Below, piece after piece: positions 1-11,586 of a stretch of 64,000 nt of DNA. Position 1 is the first letter of the stretch. Every line of letters begins with the position of its first letter. A program made the position numbers and the translations under genes. Source of the DNA: Zygnema cylindricum (taxonomy: Eukaryota > Streptophyta > Zygnematophyceae > Zygnematales > Zygnemataceae); NCBI GenBank assembly GCA_037447655.1, contig JBBHKE010003519.1:158902-222901 (forward strand). Direction: 5' to 3'. The notes beneath the pieces are model-generated. The model did not search any database. It was not told the origin of the DNA and saw only the letters and a list, made by a program, of their open reading frames with translations.

Positions 1-112
1 TCTCTCTCTTTCTCTCTCCCTCTCCTTCCCTCCCTCCCTCTCCCTCCCTCCCTTCCTCCCTCCCTCCCTCTCTCTTTCTCTCTCTCTATCTCTCTTGCTC
101 TCTCTCTAGTGT
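1..112. repeat. CT-rich microsatellite tract
   Basis: Almost pure pyrimidine on the plus strand, with interleaved CTCT, CCCT and CCTT runs. It lies upstream of the ABC transporter exons and probably belongs to an intron of that gene. No gene signal is seen in it. Confidence 0.9.
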
Positions 113-299
113 TTTTTGTTCTTTCTGGGTTTTTTTTTTTATCCCGTAAATTATCTGCTTTGACAAGAACTGTCTTTCATTTTTTTTTTGTTAGCCCAAA
201 AAAGCCAGAAGATATCAATGGCATTTGATATTTTCCCTTTGTTCTTTTTGGAAGATCCCTTTCTTATTTTCAATGCATTTTTTCAATGGTTTTTTTCGG

Positions 300-442
300 T
301 TAGTAGCCGAGACTATTCTTGACCGACATTTTCTCAGTTCCGTTCTGACTTTTCTTTTTCAACTCTTCTCCTTTTCTTCTTCTTTTTTTCGCTTTCTTCG
401 TTTTTTGTTTGTTTCAGGAGCGAGACTTTTCTCAACCTTTCT
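300..442 (+). repeat. Degenerate copies of the 5' end of the ABC exon
   Basis: Two stretches, near 303-340 and 413-442, resemble the start of the exon at 619. Both carry a version of the AGCCGAGACTTTTCTCGACC word, and the second is preceded by a TTTCAG acceptor-like sequence. Both lose the reading frame soon after. They look like partial local duplications of an exon edge inside the upstream intron. Confidence 0.6.
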
Positions 443-618
443 TCTGTTTCGATTTAACCTTCCTCTTCCTCAAATGTTTTTTTTTTCTTTTCCTTTTCCT
501 TCCTTTTTTTTTTTTTTTCTTAACCTTCGTCTCCTCATTTTCTTTATTACTTTTCTTCTTCCTCAAATGTTTTCTTTTCTTTTTTCTTTTTCTTCCTCCC
601 ATCTTTTTTTTTGTTCAG

Positions 619-1638
619 GAGCCGAGACTTTTCTCGACCGACATTTCCTCCAACATTGCTTACGGAGGAGGAGAGGAAATTTCCCAGAAAGATATTGAAA
701 TTGCGGCTCGACAAGCCAATGCCCACGACTTTATTATGAGATTACCAGAGGGATATTCGACTTTAGTGGATAATTCGAGACTGAGTGGAGGACAAAAACA
801 GAGAATTGCTATTGCAAGAGCTCTTGTTAGGGAACCAAAAATTCTTATTTTGGACGAAGCCACGAGTGCTCTCGACGCAGAAAGTGAACATAACGTCCAG
901 GTTTGTTTGTTTACTTTTTTTTTTTGGTTGTTTTGTTGTTTTTGTTTGTTTGTTTGTTTGTTTGTTAGTTGATTCTTTCTTCTTTGTTTTTTTTTTTTTT
1001 TTTAGCTTCTTTATTTGCCTCAAAACTTTTTCTTTAAAGACGAATCCACAAGTGCTCTCGATATGAATAGTGAACACAACGTCCAGGGCGGTCTTTTGTT
1101 TTTTCTTTTTTCTTTTTTTTTTTGTTTTTTTCCTGTTTTCTTTTTTTTTTTTTTTTATTATTTATTTATTTTGCGTTTATTTTGGGTGGGAAAAATTGCA
1201 GATCGCTTTGGACCGGGCCATGAGAGATGAGTCGGGGAGACGTCGAAGAACAGTCATAGTGATTGCCCATCGGTGAGTTTTTTAGGGTTCCCGTTTTTTT
1301 GTAGTTTTATAAGATGTGAAAAGGTATGGAAACAATGCATTTGTTCTCATTATATATTTATATAAATATGTTCCAATATTTATGTGTATATATATAGATA
1401 TATGTTTTGTGGGATTTCCATAAATGTACACTGTCTAGAACGTAGTTTAAACTTAACACACGTCCCTTTGTATATAAATGTATATTATTGCTCATCAAGG
1501 CTTATGTCTTTGTATAATTATTATTATTCTCTGCTTTAAATTTTCCTGTGTGTGTGTTATGTGTTTTTTCCAAGCAGGTTGTCGACAGTGAGGGCCGCGG
1601 ATCGGATCGTGGTGATGGACGGAGGCCAAATTTCAGAG
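619..1638 (+). CDS. ABC transporter, nucleotide-binding domain 3' part (ABCB/TAP-like)
   Basis: Three exons: 619-900, 1202-1272 and 1578-1638, all with GT-AG borders and matching phases (0, then 2/1). They encode about 138 residues of an ABC ATPase domain. In order these show a Q-loop-side EPRLFS segment, the signature LSGGQKQR, Walker [13 protein letters not shown] with the D-loop, and the H-loop in IVIAHRLSTV followed by [10 protein letters not shown]. Wording around DISSN, AHDFI and SEHNV resembles plant ABCB26/TAP1-like half-transporters as I recall them. Such proteins use ATP to move peptides or other substrates across an organelle membrane; the substrate here is unknown. Membrane exons would lie upstream of the window. 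The last exon, which usually carries a GTHxELL-type motif, was not found before the convergent gene ending at 4398. Introns are extremely T-rich. Confidence 0.9.
1039..1088 (+). repeat. Decoy copy of the 3' end of the ABC exon
   Basis: This 50-base stretch repeats 853-902, the last 48 coding bases of the first ABC exon. It is diverged but still open, reading [16 protein letters not shown] where the exon reads [16 protein letters not shown]. An AAG acceptor-like site precedes it. The splice donor is lost: CCAG is followed by GG instead of GT. It lies within the intron 901-1201. Confidence 0.8.
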
Positions 1639-2363
1639 GTATGTGACACTTGTCACGTTTTCCAGTTGACACTTTTTCAATTCTAAACACTTTTGACGAT
1701 CAATTCTAGAAAATCAAGTCTTATTGAGAAACCCTTATTTATGTAGGAAAAGAACAACAACAAAAAAAAAAGATTATGTGTTAGCTCAAAACTTGAAACT
1801 GTATTTGGGACACAAAATTTCAACCACAACAACCATCAAAAAGTCTGAAAGTTTGAAAATAAATAAATCATTAATACCTGTTGTGTACTTGTTCAGAAAT
1901 TTGACTGAGGTGTAATTTTTTTTTTTCCTTTTTTCTTTTTTATTGTCATCGTTTTCTGAAAAAAAATATTAATAACTTCTTGGGCTTATTTTTATTTTTA
2001 AGCCATGTTTATATATTTATCGACTGTGTCAACTTTCCCGTCTTTTTAACAATTATTCGTCTTGTTTTCTTTTTTTTCTTATTTTTTCCATTCCCTATAA
2101 CTAATCATTTATTTGTTTTTTAGTTTTATCTGTATCAATATTGTTCTAACTTCTAACATCATAACACTAAAAATCATCGTACAATAAATTTTTAACATAA
2201 TTATATTTGCTTTTTGATAGATTGATTTTTTTGTCTTTTTGCCTTGTTCGCCCTTTTTTTCCCTTTTTGCTCTAAAGTTTTGTCAATATTCAACTATTAA
2301 TGGCGTTCTTAATTTTTATTCTAACATAATTGCTTACATTTGTATCTCTTGCGTTATTTAACT

Positions 2364-2466
2364 TCCTTCCCTTCCTCCCTCTCCTCTCCCCTCTCCTCCC
2401 TCCTCTCCTCCCTCTCCTCTCCTCTCCTCTCCTCTCCTCTCCTCTCCTCTCCTCTCCTCTCCTCTT
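2364..2466. repeat. CCTCT pentanucleotide tandem repeat
   Basis: Repeated CCTCT units, nearly perfect from about 2400 to 2465. The open frames over it are artefacts of the repeat. Confidence 0.95.
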
Positions 2467-3164
2467 CTCTCTATTTTGGAGATTGTTTCTCTCATTGCCA
2501 CCGAAGGCCCACCAAATCTTCTAAATGATACAATATTTTTTTTTCGTATGAAAATTTGTCCATTTAAACACTGAGGGAGAGTGGGAGAGGGAGAGAGAGA
2601 GAGGGAAAGAGAGAGACAGAGAGACTGGAAAGTTTTGTATTTGTGGATGATATACTTTGAAAGTATTTTTTTTTCACCTTAGTAGTAATAATGCTTTCAA
2701 AAAAAATGGATCGAGGAATAATTTAGAAAGGGAGGGAAGTTTGAAGGGAAATGGATGAAGGAAAGGAGAGAGAGGGAAGAGGGAAGAAGGAAGGGAGTGA
2801 ATTTAAAATGGGAGAATAGGTCGTTATGGGAGAAAAAGACAAAATGGTCTAAAAAATAGGAATGTTAAGCGTGAGTCTCCTGTTTATATAAATATTTGCC
2901 ATTGGTTGTTTTTTACTCTCTCTAACTTGGCTAATAAGTACCCTCAGTGAGTTACCGAGTTTTTTAATATTTTAAGTTTTAGGAACAAAAGACGAATAAA
3001 GAATGGATGGAATGTACACCGTGAGAGTAAAGGAATTATTGTGTATTATTGGTGTAGGTTTTATATTTGCTCATAGTACAACTCTAGTTCATAGTATCTC
3101 TTTGTTAAAAATATAACTCTATTTCATAACATACCTGGTTCAAAAAATAATTCTAGTTCAAAAT

Positions 3165-3358
3165 GACCGTGTATTGCTATCAGTGTTAATGTTTTTTTGG
3201 CCACGTAAAACATATTTTCTCCGTCAGATTATGGATCTGACGGTTGCGATTGAAAGCCAAGATTTTTACTTTCCGGTCGACGCTTTCCATGTGAAAACCT
3301 GGCAAGTGTGTACGGAGATTATCAAAAATTATTAACACTAATAGCGATACACGGTGTA
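3165..3358. mobile_element. TA-flanked MITE, copy M1
   Basis: About 194 bp with imperfect TIRs of about 25 bp: left CCGTGTATTGCTATCAGTG, right ending in CACGGTGTA. It belongs to a family found about a dozen times here, with consensus end CACCGCGAATCGCTATTAGC next to TA. It has no coding capacity. Confidence 0.75.
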
Positions 3359-4397
3359 GTTCTCATAACTTTAGTTCAGTTCCAAATAGTGTGGCTGATT
3401 CTGAACCGTTTAACAAATTTCCGTTAAGAAAATAAATAACAACTATTTTTGTTATTGATGCTATTTTTGTTGGAGGGGTAAAAGTTAAGGTGCAGTGACA
3501 TAGAGGCATTAGACTAATAACGATTCTTTGTAGTATCCTTAGTATAGAGAGTTTTCATATGCTATAATGGAATAATTATGTTGGTAACACTTGTTCATTC
3601 ATGGATCCCTTTTAATGTATATTACCACAATTTCAAGTTTCAGTCTGAAACTATTTAAAAAACACACAAGGAGAAAAGGAGAGGGAGAGAGGGAAGCATG
3701 CTTAGCAAGCAACTACATAATGACTGTTAAGAGGTAAAAAATACGCAGGATATATTAAAATGCACGATGGTAAGCCATCTGAGTCCGGGGGTACAAAAGG
3801 GGTGGCATGGCCAAAACTGAAAAACTACCAGCAGGGGAATAAAATAACAGCACAACAAAAACAAAAACAAAAAGAAAACAAAAAAAATCATATTATTAGC
3901 AACGTCCTGACAGAGCACCGAATTAGTGTTATCAATATTCTTCTGGTACACTCAGAGTGCACCAAAAGGTACGGTTTATGGTTTTCGAGCAAGCATTTGG
4001 AAAAAAGAAAAAGAACAGTAAACACAAAAAAAACAAAAAGAATGTACCACAAATAACGTTGAAAATAATGTCATCTCCAGTATCTTGACAAGACATGATA
4101 TGATATGAATAACGAAAAAAGAAATAACCAACTAAGTTCATCCTGTGGAACAAATGAATGCTTAACATATTGTTGATCATGATATCTAACCAATCAAAAT
4201 CAATTATTGTACACAATGTGACGTCACAATTATTAAGTCCGAGTATCTTCGTACAATATTGTTGCCATTTTGAGCATACAAAGCATCAAATGGGAACCAA
4301 ACAGGTAGTTTCTTAACTTCTACTATTATCTATATATTAATTTTTCTTACAAATGCTCCGATTGTATTTGCAATCTACTAAATCTATCACTCCTCTA

Positions 4398-6568
4398 CTA
4401 ATGAAAGAGTGGAAGTGTATTGTCTTCCTCTTGAAAAGGAGAGAGAATAGGAAACATGTATTCAAACCTTTTGTCCTTCGATTCTAAAACTGCGCTAACT
4501 TTTTCTTTTTCCACTTCATCAGTTTCCACAGCTTCAGGAAAAAACTCAAAATGCAAATTTATATAGGGCAGAGAAAAAGTTTCTTGTGCCCGAACATCGT
4601 TGTCCTCAACTGGCCGATCGGGCAGCGCAAAAATTTCGCCTGCCCGAACAACGTCACTCTCTCGATTGTCTCCAATGAGTCTCTCTTCCTCGAAATTAAC
4701 TACTGGCCATACAATAGGAAACAAACAAGGAGAACTTTCACCTCCCACTTCTAAAGTTGCGTTGTCTTCATCTGTAACATTTACCTCTTCAGGAGGAATT
4801 CCCAACTGACCGTTCAGTTCGGGCAGGTTAAAATTTTCTCCTGACCGAACATTGCCATCCTCTTTTTTTTCTTGAGTCAGCCTTCCGAAAAATTCGTCTC
4901 TTTGCCCATCTTCCATTTCCCCTGGTTCATTAAGATTCGGAAGCTTAGATTTTTCCAATTTTGCCTTCTCTCCCTCTTCCTCCTCTTCTTCCTCCTCCTC
5001 CACCTCCTTCTCCACTTCTTCGCCTTTTTCCTCTCTCTCCTTTCCCCTCATTTCATTATTAGCCTCCTCTGTCTCCATGCCAGTAAAGTCTGTATAGTCC
5101 CCCATTTCTAAATTTATTTGTCTTTCCAAAACATCAAAGTTTTCACAATCTGCCTCTCCCTCCACCCCTTCCCTCAGAGAAGAACTATCCTCTAACCCTC
5201 TTTTCCTTTTTCTCGAAATTCTCAAACTCTGCCTCAGGATTCCCCAGTGTACATCTTTGTTTGTTTCTGCAGGTCCCATGTTGCCGTTTACGTTTCCGTT
5301 TCCGTTGGTTTTCGTATTATTTACACCGTTGTTCCGTTCCGTACTCTCCCTTTGAGAAAGATCTTTCAATGATTCCAAAATCTTTTTAAGGGATTCAGTT
5401 TTCCCTTTTCCTTCAAAATCTCTTTTGTCGTCTTCTTCCTGTCACCCATCCATCCACACTATTTTAACTTATTAGAACCAAAATCAAATCAACCGGCAAA
5501 AAAAGAACGGGGGGGAGGGAAGTAATAAAATGCGTATAAGGTTTGTCTAACCTTTCCTGAAATGCACTAACACTAGTACTTCACAACCATTATGTAAAAT
5601 AAATACAGAACAAAACATTTTGAAGTGATTCAGTAATCACAAAAGTCGATCTAAAATAAATTGACAGAAGTCACTCTACAATTGTTGTAGTCCAAAAGTA
5701 CTTTTCCATTCAACAAAAATAACATCTACTACAAATCTTATTCACACCTAATTGCATCTAAATATCAGACATTTTAGAATGCAACCAAAAAAAATGTTTT
5801 ATAAAGACTTCCATTGACGACAAAAAATAGTATTTTTTATTTTCTTTTCTTGTATTGAGGGTAAGTAGTGGGGGGGGCACTATTTAGTATGGATATGGCA
5901 GTTTCCCTTTTTCCAACAAAAGAATATTTAAAAATGTTGTGGTCCACATATTTTCTGTGTACTGTGTACTTTTTATAGTTTGACACTCGTACTTTATTGT
6001 AAGACGGCAACAAAAATGACAAAGAAAAAGAAGAAAAATGAAAGACTCAAATAAAAGAGAGGTCAAAATTGAGAAAAAATAGCAGTAAAAAGTAAAAATA
6101 ATAAACACAGAAAAAAATGCATTGAAATGAACGAATGAAATCATTTGTTAAATTGACATCCTTACATTTTTTGATTCTTCCTCTCGTTTTGACATAATGT
6201 AGTCGGCGAGTCCCTCGAAATTAAACTTCGCATCGTCTTCAAACTCTCGAATTTTCTGTAAAAAATATTAGAAATATAATCAAGAAATAGTAAGCAATAG
6301 TAAACATCGAATGCAAAAAAAAATACAGATTAAGGTAGGAAAAAAATACGAAAGAAAAAAATATTGGAACTCCGCTTCGTCTATAAAAAACACTAGAGAA
6401 AATCACAAAAAAAAACTGTAATTTCATTTGAGAAAAGCTACATTTTAAAAGACTTACTCCGAATTTTTTTTTTGCCGCATCCCTTATTTGTTGATCCGAA
6501 GCTATGTTCAAGGGACGGATGGCATCAACAGCTTTTTTTGTTAGATTTAGGAATTTTATTTTTTTCAT
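4398..6568 (-). CDS. Acidic repeat-containing protein of unknown function
   Basis: Model of 413 residues from three phase-0 exons: 6458-6568, 6166-6255 and 4398-5438. Donors GTAAGT and GTAAGG and acceptors ending ACAG are clear. The start is the first ATG of the frame, reading MKKIKFLNLTKKAVDAIRPL. I do not recognise a family. The N-terminal 90 residues are charged and probably helical (KIREFEDDAKFNFEGLADYI). They are followed by a basic patch (RISRKRKR) that could act as a nuclear signal and a glutamate run. The C-terminal half has an internal repeat, VRxxExFxLPxxN, near residues 264, 331 and 349, and a second pair of FPIxxPxxxFxEE-like segments. The LPNLNEP and FNLPELN stretches vaguely recall plant repressor motifs, but that is weak. 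The gene converges on the ABC gene. Splice structure is well supported; function is unknown. Confidence 0.75.
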
Positions 6569-6645
6569 TTTAAAGTTTTTGCTTAAGATGTGTGAAAGAG
6601 AGAGAGGGAAAGAAATGTCTTCCGGCTAAGTGTGCGCGCGCGTGC

Positions 6646-6682
<37 letters not shown>

Positions 6683-6692
6683 GGGATATTGT
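6646..6692. repeat. GA dinucleotide microsatellite
   Basis: Mostly (GA)n just upstream of the start codon of the acidic protein gene, so it may fall in its promoter or 5' leader. Confidence 0.9.
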
Positions 6693-7011
6693 GGAAAGAT
6701 AAAAGGGTATTGCAAGTCTGGAAGTGTGTTTTGAGTGACGTCATGCATGCCTGCATGTTGGCTCAAGTTATTCAATCGCCGGTTCTTAGACCATTTCAAG
6801 CTGCATACCGTACGCGAACCGGCTCGCATGAAAACTGAATCGTACGAGCAAATACCCGCACGAAAATATATTCGCAGGAAAATGTATTCTCATGCGATAC
6901 ATTCGCACGTAAACGGACTTGTTTGGAACCGAATCGAAGACGAATCGACTGGAATCGATTCGGCTCGACTCGGCTCGAATTAGTGTCTCTGTGTCTGGAA
7001 TGACAAATTGT

Positions 7012-7385
7012 TAGTGTTGTGTATCGGTAGCTATTTGCCGATAACAGATCGCGATGGAATCCGATAATATCGGTTTTTCATCGCGATAACACCGGTTCGA
7101 AAATATCGACAATAATAGTACGGTTAAAACCGTACATATGTACGGTTTACTACACTTACGGAGAATATTGGCATACGTGGCATAACACGCTATATACTGT
7201 GATGAATATAATACAGTAAATTATAAAGTACTATTTTATAGCGGACTATAATTTTATTTCCACTTGTCGCCGATAAGGAATTTGTTGGTCTCGGAGCGAT
7301 ACATCGGGACCCCTCACCGCACGATATCCGATAACTGTCGGTATCGATTTTATCGCGATAAGTTTTTTGCCGATACACAACACTA
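7012..7385. mobile_element. hAT-like MITE with TAGTGTTGTGTATCGGTA ends
   Basis: About 374 bp. The left end is TAGTGTTGTGTATCGGTA and the right end is its complement in reverse (CCGATACACAACACTA). Flanking 8-mers are CAAATTGT (7004-7011) and CAAATTGC (7386-7393), which match at 7 of 8 bases. TIRs starting TAGNG with an 8-bp target duplication are typical of the hAT superfamily. The inside is a maze of short ATCGG/CCGAT words and has no transposase. A longer element with the same ends lies at 28625-29499. Confidence 0.8.
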
Positions 7386-9070
7386 CAAATTGCCAACCTT
7401 GGACCGATCCATGAGCGATTCTTGGAAACAAATGCCAATGAGATTAATCAGATCATTTTATTAGAGATTCACCTTTTATTTTATTCTGTTTAGAGTTGCC
7501 TCAAAACTTAAAAACTTAAACTTGCCTAAGGTCACGTCACGCAGCTTTTTTCCAACTTTAACACCAATAGAATAGAATAGAAGGTTGTGACGTGACACAT
7601 GTCTGACATGTAGTACCACTGGTTCTAAAATAGATTTCTTCTCCATTCCTGTAACTTCAAGTCTTCAATGCTTTTCAATCTCATCATACAACAAGAACCA
7701 GTGGAATTTAATAATAAAAAAGAAGAAGAAGACAAAGAAGAAGAAGAAGGAGAAGAAAAACGAAGGAGAATATTCTGATGATTGCAAATCGCCTATCTGT
7801 TTTCAATGCAGTAATAACTTATGAGCCTGGTTAGTATTAGATGAGTTTTCCCATTCAAAGGAGTATTAGCATTCAATTCCAAGGTTAAAACTTGCAAATA
7901 AAACAACCTCGATGATCCGTAGACCTAATTTTCTCCTAAAGAAGAGTAGTTCGCTCTTATGCCACTGGTTGCTATAAAGTATAACAAGCTTGCTTCACTC
8001 TATTCCATGGTTAACATTTTCTAGGTTTCTATTCAATTGGTAAGAAGAAGATTCATTCTCCATCATGAATTCCATGAGACCTAAAAGGACAAAAGCAGAT
8101 GGTACAAGGAAATTAGCGATGTGTATAAGGAGTTGACACCTGGACCAACTATTCACTTATGGACTCCTAGTCAACAGACATCATTTAATAAAATATAAAG
8201 AGATTCATTAGTGTCATTATTTCAGAGTTATAACAGAGTGGACTATGATCAAGCTTTGCAAACATGTTCTAGAAACTACACTAAATGGAGACAATGGATT
8301 TGTTTTTCAATTAAATTCCACAATAATGATAACAATAAATTTGACACGTTTAACTTTGAACCAGTGCTGTGCTTTTCTTGATTCAGGATAGAATGCATTA
8401 AGACGAAGATGACTTCGGTCACTTTATTACACGTTAGAACATTCAAGTTTTAATGTTTTAGTTTCATGTTTCAATTGGTAGTTCGAAGCTGTTTCTTTTG
8501 GTGAACTGAACTGTTCAAACTGAAGCAGTCAAAGGAAAAAAAACGCACGTGGAAGCCAATCAACATTAACATCCAGAACTATGGGGTATTATTGGTGAAA
8601 ATTATAAATCATAAGAAAAGTCCTTTCTTAACTGCACAATCTGCATGGAATCAACTAGCATTTGCGATATCTGTTCCCAATTATCAATATTATTATTTTC
8701 ATTTGTCAGTGAGCCCTTCTGCTTTGGATCGTCGACTTGTTCCGAAACTCCCTCAAAGGGGGAGGGGAGGTCTGGACGACTTGAGAGTCGTGTGATGTAG
8801 AGTTTTGGCTAGGTAGTGTTTGGTCTAAGCACTGTTGTGTCCTTGCTTTGGTGATTGTTTCTTCTCTAAGTGTCTTAGTTTTATGCGCCCTTTGTCTGTG
8901 TGTTAATCTCTTTCGCATCGTTTTTCCGCTTTGCCTGCTTCCCTTCCTCCACATTTAATTTTTCAGTTTGGATTCACCGTCCACCATTTTTTTGGTTCCC
9001 ATGTACTTAGATGGTTTACCAACGCGCTTTGGTAATAAAGTCATGTTATGAAAACTGTTTGTTGAAAGAT
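7386..9070. other. Intergenic, no gene seen
   Basis: AT-rich sequence without recognisable exons. A purine-rich AAG/GAA patch lies near 7717-7770. The stretch near 8940-9030 contains a GATGGTTTACCA word that recurs near 46990, and related words occur near 3770, 12430 and 54175. This suggests scattered remains of a dispersed repeat. Confidence 0.5.
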
Positions 9071-9287
9071 TCACCGTGAATCGCTATTAGCATTAATAAC
9101 ACTCAAATCTGTCCCAGTTTTTTTGCCCTCTAAACACAAAATTATGTTATTAATTGTTTCTTTCTTGATGCTAATTCTTTTGACTGTTAACAATCGTCCA
9201 TGCCAGTTGGACTGGAAATATAATTATCAATGCTAAAACATGCCTCATACTAAATATTTCTTCACACTAGTAGCAATTCATGGTGTA
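9071..9287. mobile_element. TA-flanked MITE, copy M2
   Basis: About 217 bp. The left end is CACCGTGAATCGCTATTAGC and the right end reads ACTAGTAGCAATTCATGGTG followed by TA. Same family as M1. Confidence 0.75.
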
Positions 9288-9588
9288 GCTATTCATCATC
9301 GCTCACCATATTTCATACACATCTAGAAAACATAAATACGACAAAATCAAAAACTATGTCAAACCAAAAGATCTCATAGGCTGTCGAAAGTCGAACCTTT
9401 CAGCAAAATGCTTCGATTATAATTGCCATGTCACAACAATACTCTCAAAGTCAAACGAGATGGTTTGGTCACTCTTACAGGATGAATCATGCACAAAAAA
9501 ATTTAATCATTACTATTAATATACATGCTATCTCACAAAAATCAAAAGCTTATACAGCGAGTGGAGACAAATGCTACACTTTCTTGCT

Positions 9589-11586
9589 TCAACTCCCAAC
9601 TTTTAACCTATCCTTGTGTTGATGCCGAGGAACATCAAATAAACGTATACTACTACCTTCTAGATGTGTCAAAAGGGCACCAATCTTCATTTCTAGTCTT
9701 ACGCCCAATTCAACTTCTTCGGTACAAGTATTGTCGTGAAAATTTTGAACCTCTTTCGAATCGACTTTAACTGCACCTCTTTCCTCTATTTTCACATCGC
9801 AACTATTCCCACCACCACTACTACAAGGAAAACTTTGAGCTCCACATGGGCATTTTTTGACATCCTCAACAATTTCTTCACCCTCTTTTTCGAGGGAAGA
9901 CTCTCGACTATAAGAAACACCTCTAGAACCTTCTTGTACCGCTTCTAAGTTACTCTCTACATTTCTCTCCGAGTTCCTCTCCACTGACTGAGAAAGAACT
10001 CCAACATTTTCCGGTTTCCCGGCCTCCCCTTCAGAATATCCAATCGCAGTAGCGAGAGAAGTTCCTCCATTAACAGAACTTGCAAAAACTCGAGGATTCA
10101 AAACCTCCTTAGGACCCTCAGTAGAAACTTCTATAGGTTTCCTTGTAACTGCAGTCTGGATACGATCCGTATAAAACATTTTTGCTGCTTCTTGAGAAGA
10201 GATTCCCTGTATTTCTGTACTCAGAGTAATAACCTTTTGTATTGTCGAATCGGAAGTCAACAGTTTAGAAGATAAAGACGAAGGTAAGGCAGCCAAAGCA
10301 CTGCATATAGACAAGGATGTAGCAAAGGTCCGGGTTTAGGGGGAGGGCGAGGGGGAGAGACAGTGGCTTTTGAGCAGTGAAAATATGGAACAGCCTTCAC
10401 CGGCAATGGTCTCAGAGATAAACATTGACGTGATAAAAGAAAGAAAAAAATGATATTGAACGTTTCAACGCCTATCCTAAATTTCATCCAAAGCACTAAC
10501 AGTTTTATCATTTAGAATCTCCGTAATAAGAGACAGAAAAAATCGAAGAGGTAAAGAATTTATTGCACAAACTAACGGACCACAAAAAATAAAATCGATT
10601 TTCTTCACAAATGTGGCGAATAAAATCAAACTTCTTTATAAATAAGGCAAACATAACCAAATATTTTCAAAACATGTGGCAAATAAAATCAAAATATCTT
10701 CATAAGGATACTTTACCTGGCTACTCCACGGGCTTGCCCCCATCGGTAGCTTGCTTTGGCCCCTTCAATAAAACCAATATTGAAACCTTCTTGAACAGAA
10801 TCATTCTTCCCGGCCGTTATACCATCACGATATCCATGCTTTAAATAGGTTAAGGAACACATTAGAGACTATAAAAAAGGAAATGCGGGAAGGGAAATTG
10901 AAATAAGAACCATTTTTGTAAGAATTTTGTTTTCAAACGGATATGCAACAAAAAAAGAAAGAAAGAAACAAAGAAAGCGATAAACAGAAACAAAGAAAAT
11001 CAAGGTAAGGGAAATGTACTGTTAACTGAACTAAACTGAACTGAAAATGAACGTGAGAAACACCATCCGCCACCATTACTATCCATATCCATTTAATGTG
11101 GACAGTGTGATGTAGAGGTGATAATAATTATAAGAAAAACAACAAAAAAGGTACAGTCTGGTCCACAACAAAACCCTAAGAGCTAAAAATGGCCGTTGAA
11201 GTAATCCGTACAATCTACACTAATTGTAGTGACTCGTCCAGACGTACACATGGTGCAACTTTTGATAACTTTTACTGGTATCACATAATAAAATGGTGGT
11301 ATAGGGAAAAATATGATGTATTAAGTATAATTTCTTTGAAATATTGCATGGAATCAGGAGAGAAGCAAGCCATAAAAAATTGTCAGGAATTTAATAAGAA
11401 TGAAATCAATCAATCAATCAATCATGGTTAAAATATTCAAACAATAAACAAAAAAGGGCAAAAAGAAGTTTGAATGTACGAAAAAACGGATACGGAACGG
11501 AAAAGCGTCTCTCTCGCTCTCCCTTCATGCCTAAGGGAGTCATCCTCCTCTGTCTCGTCTCCAAAAAAGTCATCAAGGTCTGACAT
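9589..11586 (-). CDS. Yae1-domain (deca-GX3) protein
   Basis: Model of 308 residues from exons 11494-11586, 10717-10838 and 9589-10300, with consistent phases (0, then 2/1). The second exon holds a clear Yae1/Lto1 N-terminal domain. Glycines recur every fourth residue at 33, 37, 41, 49, 53, 57, 65 and 69, with serine filling 45 and 61; typical words are GYRDGITAG, QEGFNIGF and GQARG. The next segment, ALAALPSSLSSKLL and ISSQEAAKMFY, also fits the plant versions of the family. In yeast, Yae1 with Lto1 recruits the cytosolic iron-sulfur assembly machinery to the ABC protein Rli1/ABCE1; a related adaptor role here is inferred. The C-terminal 180 residues are polar, with a cysteine cluster (CPCGAQSFPC). 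The first exon is acidic (MSDLDDFFGDETEEDD). Its donor, TCC|GTATCC, is the weakest site in the model. Confidence 0.85.

Larger units (their letters stand above)
1639..4397. other. ABC 3' flank and intergenic sequence
   Basis: AT-rich sequence with poly-T and poly-A runs, a pentanucleotide repeat, GA-rich patches near 2573-2800 and one MITE. No coding exon is recognisable on either strand. It probably holds the missing last ABC exon or its 3' untranslated region. Confidence 0.5.

Noticed and set aside
225-698. 157-codon Phe/Ser-rich frame
   Set aside because: It is a read of T-rich intron sequence in the wrong frame across the start of the real ABC exon.
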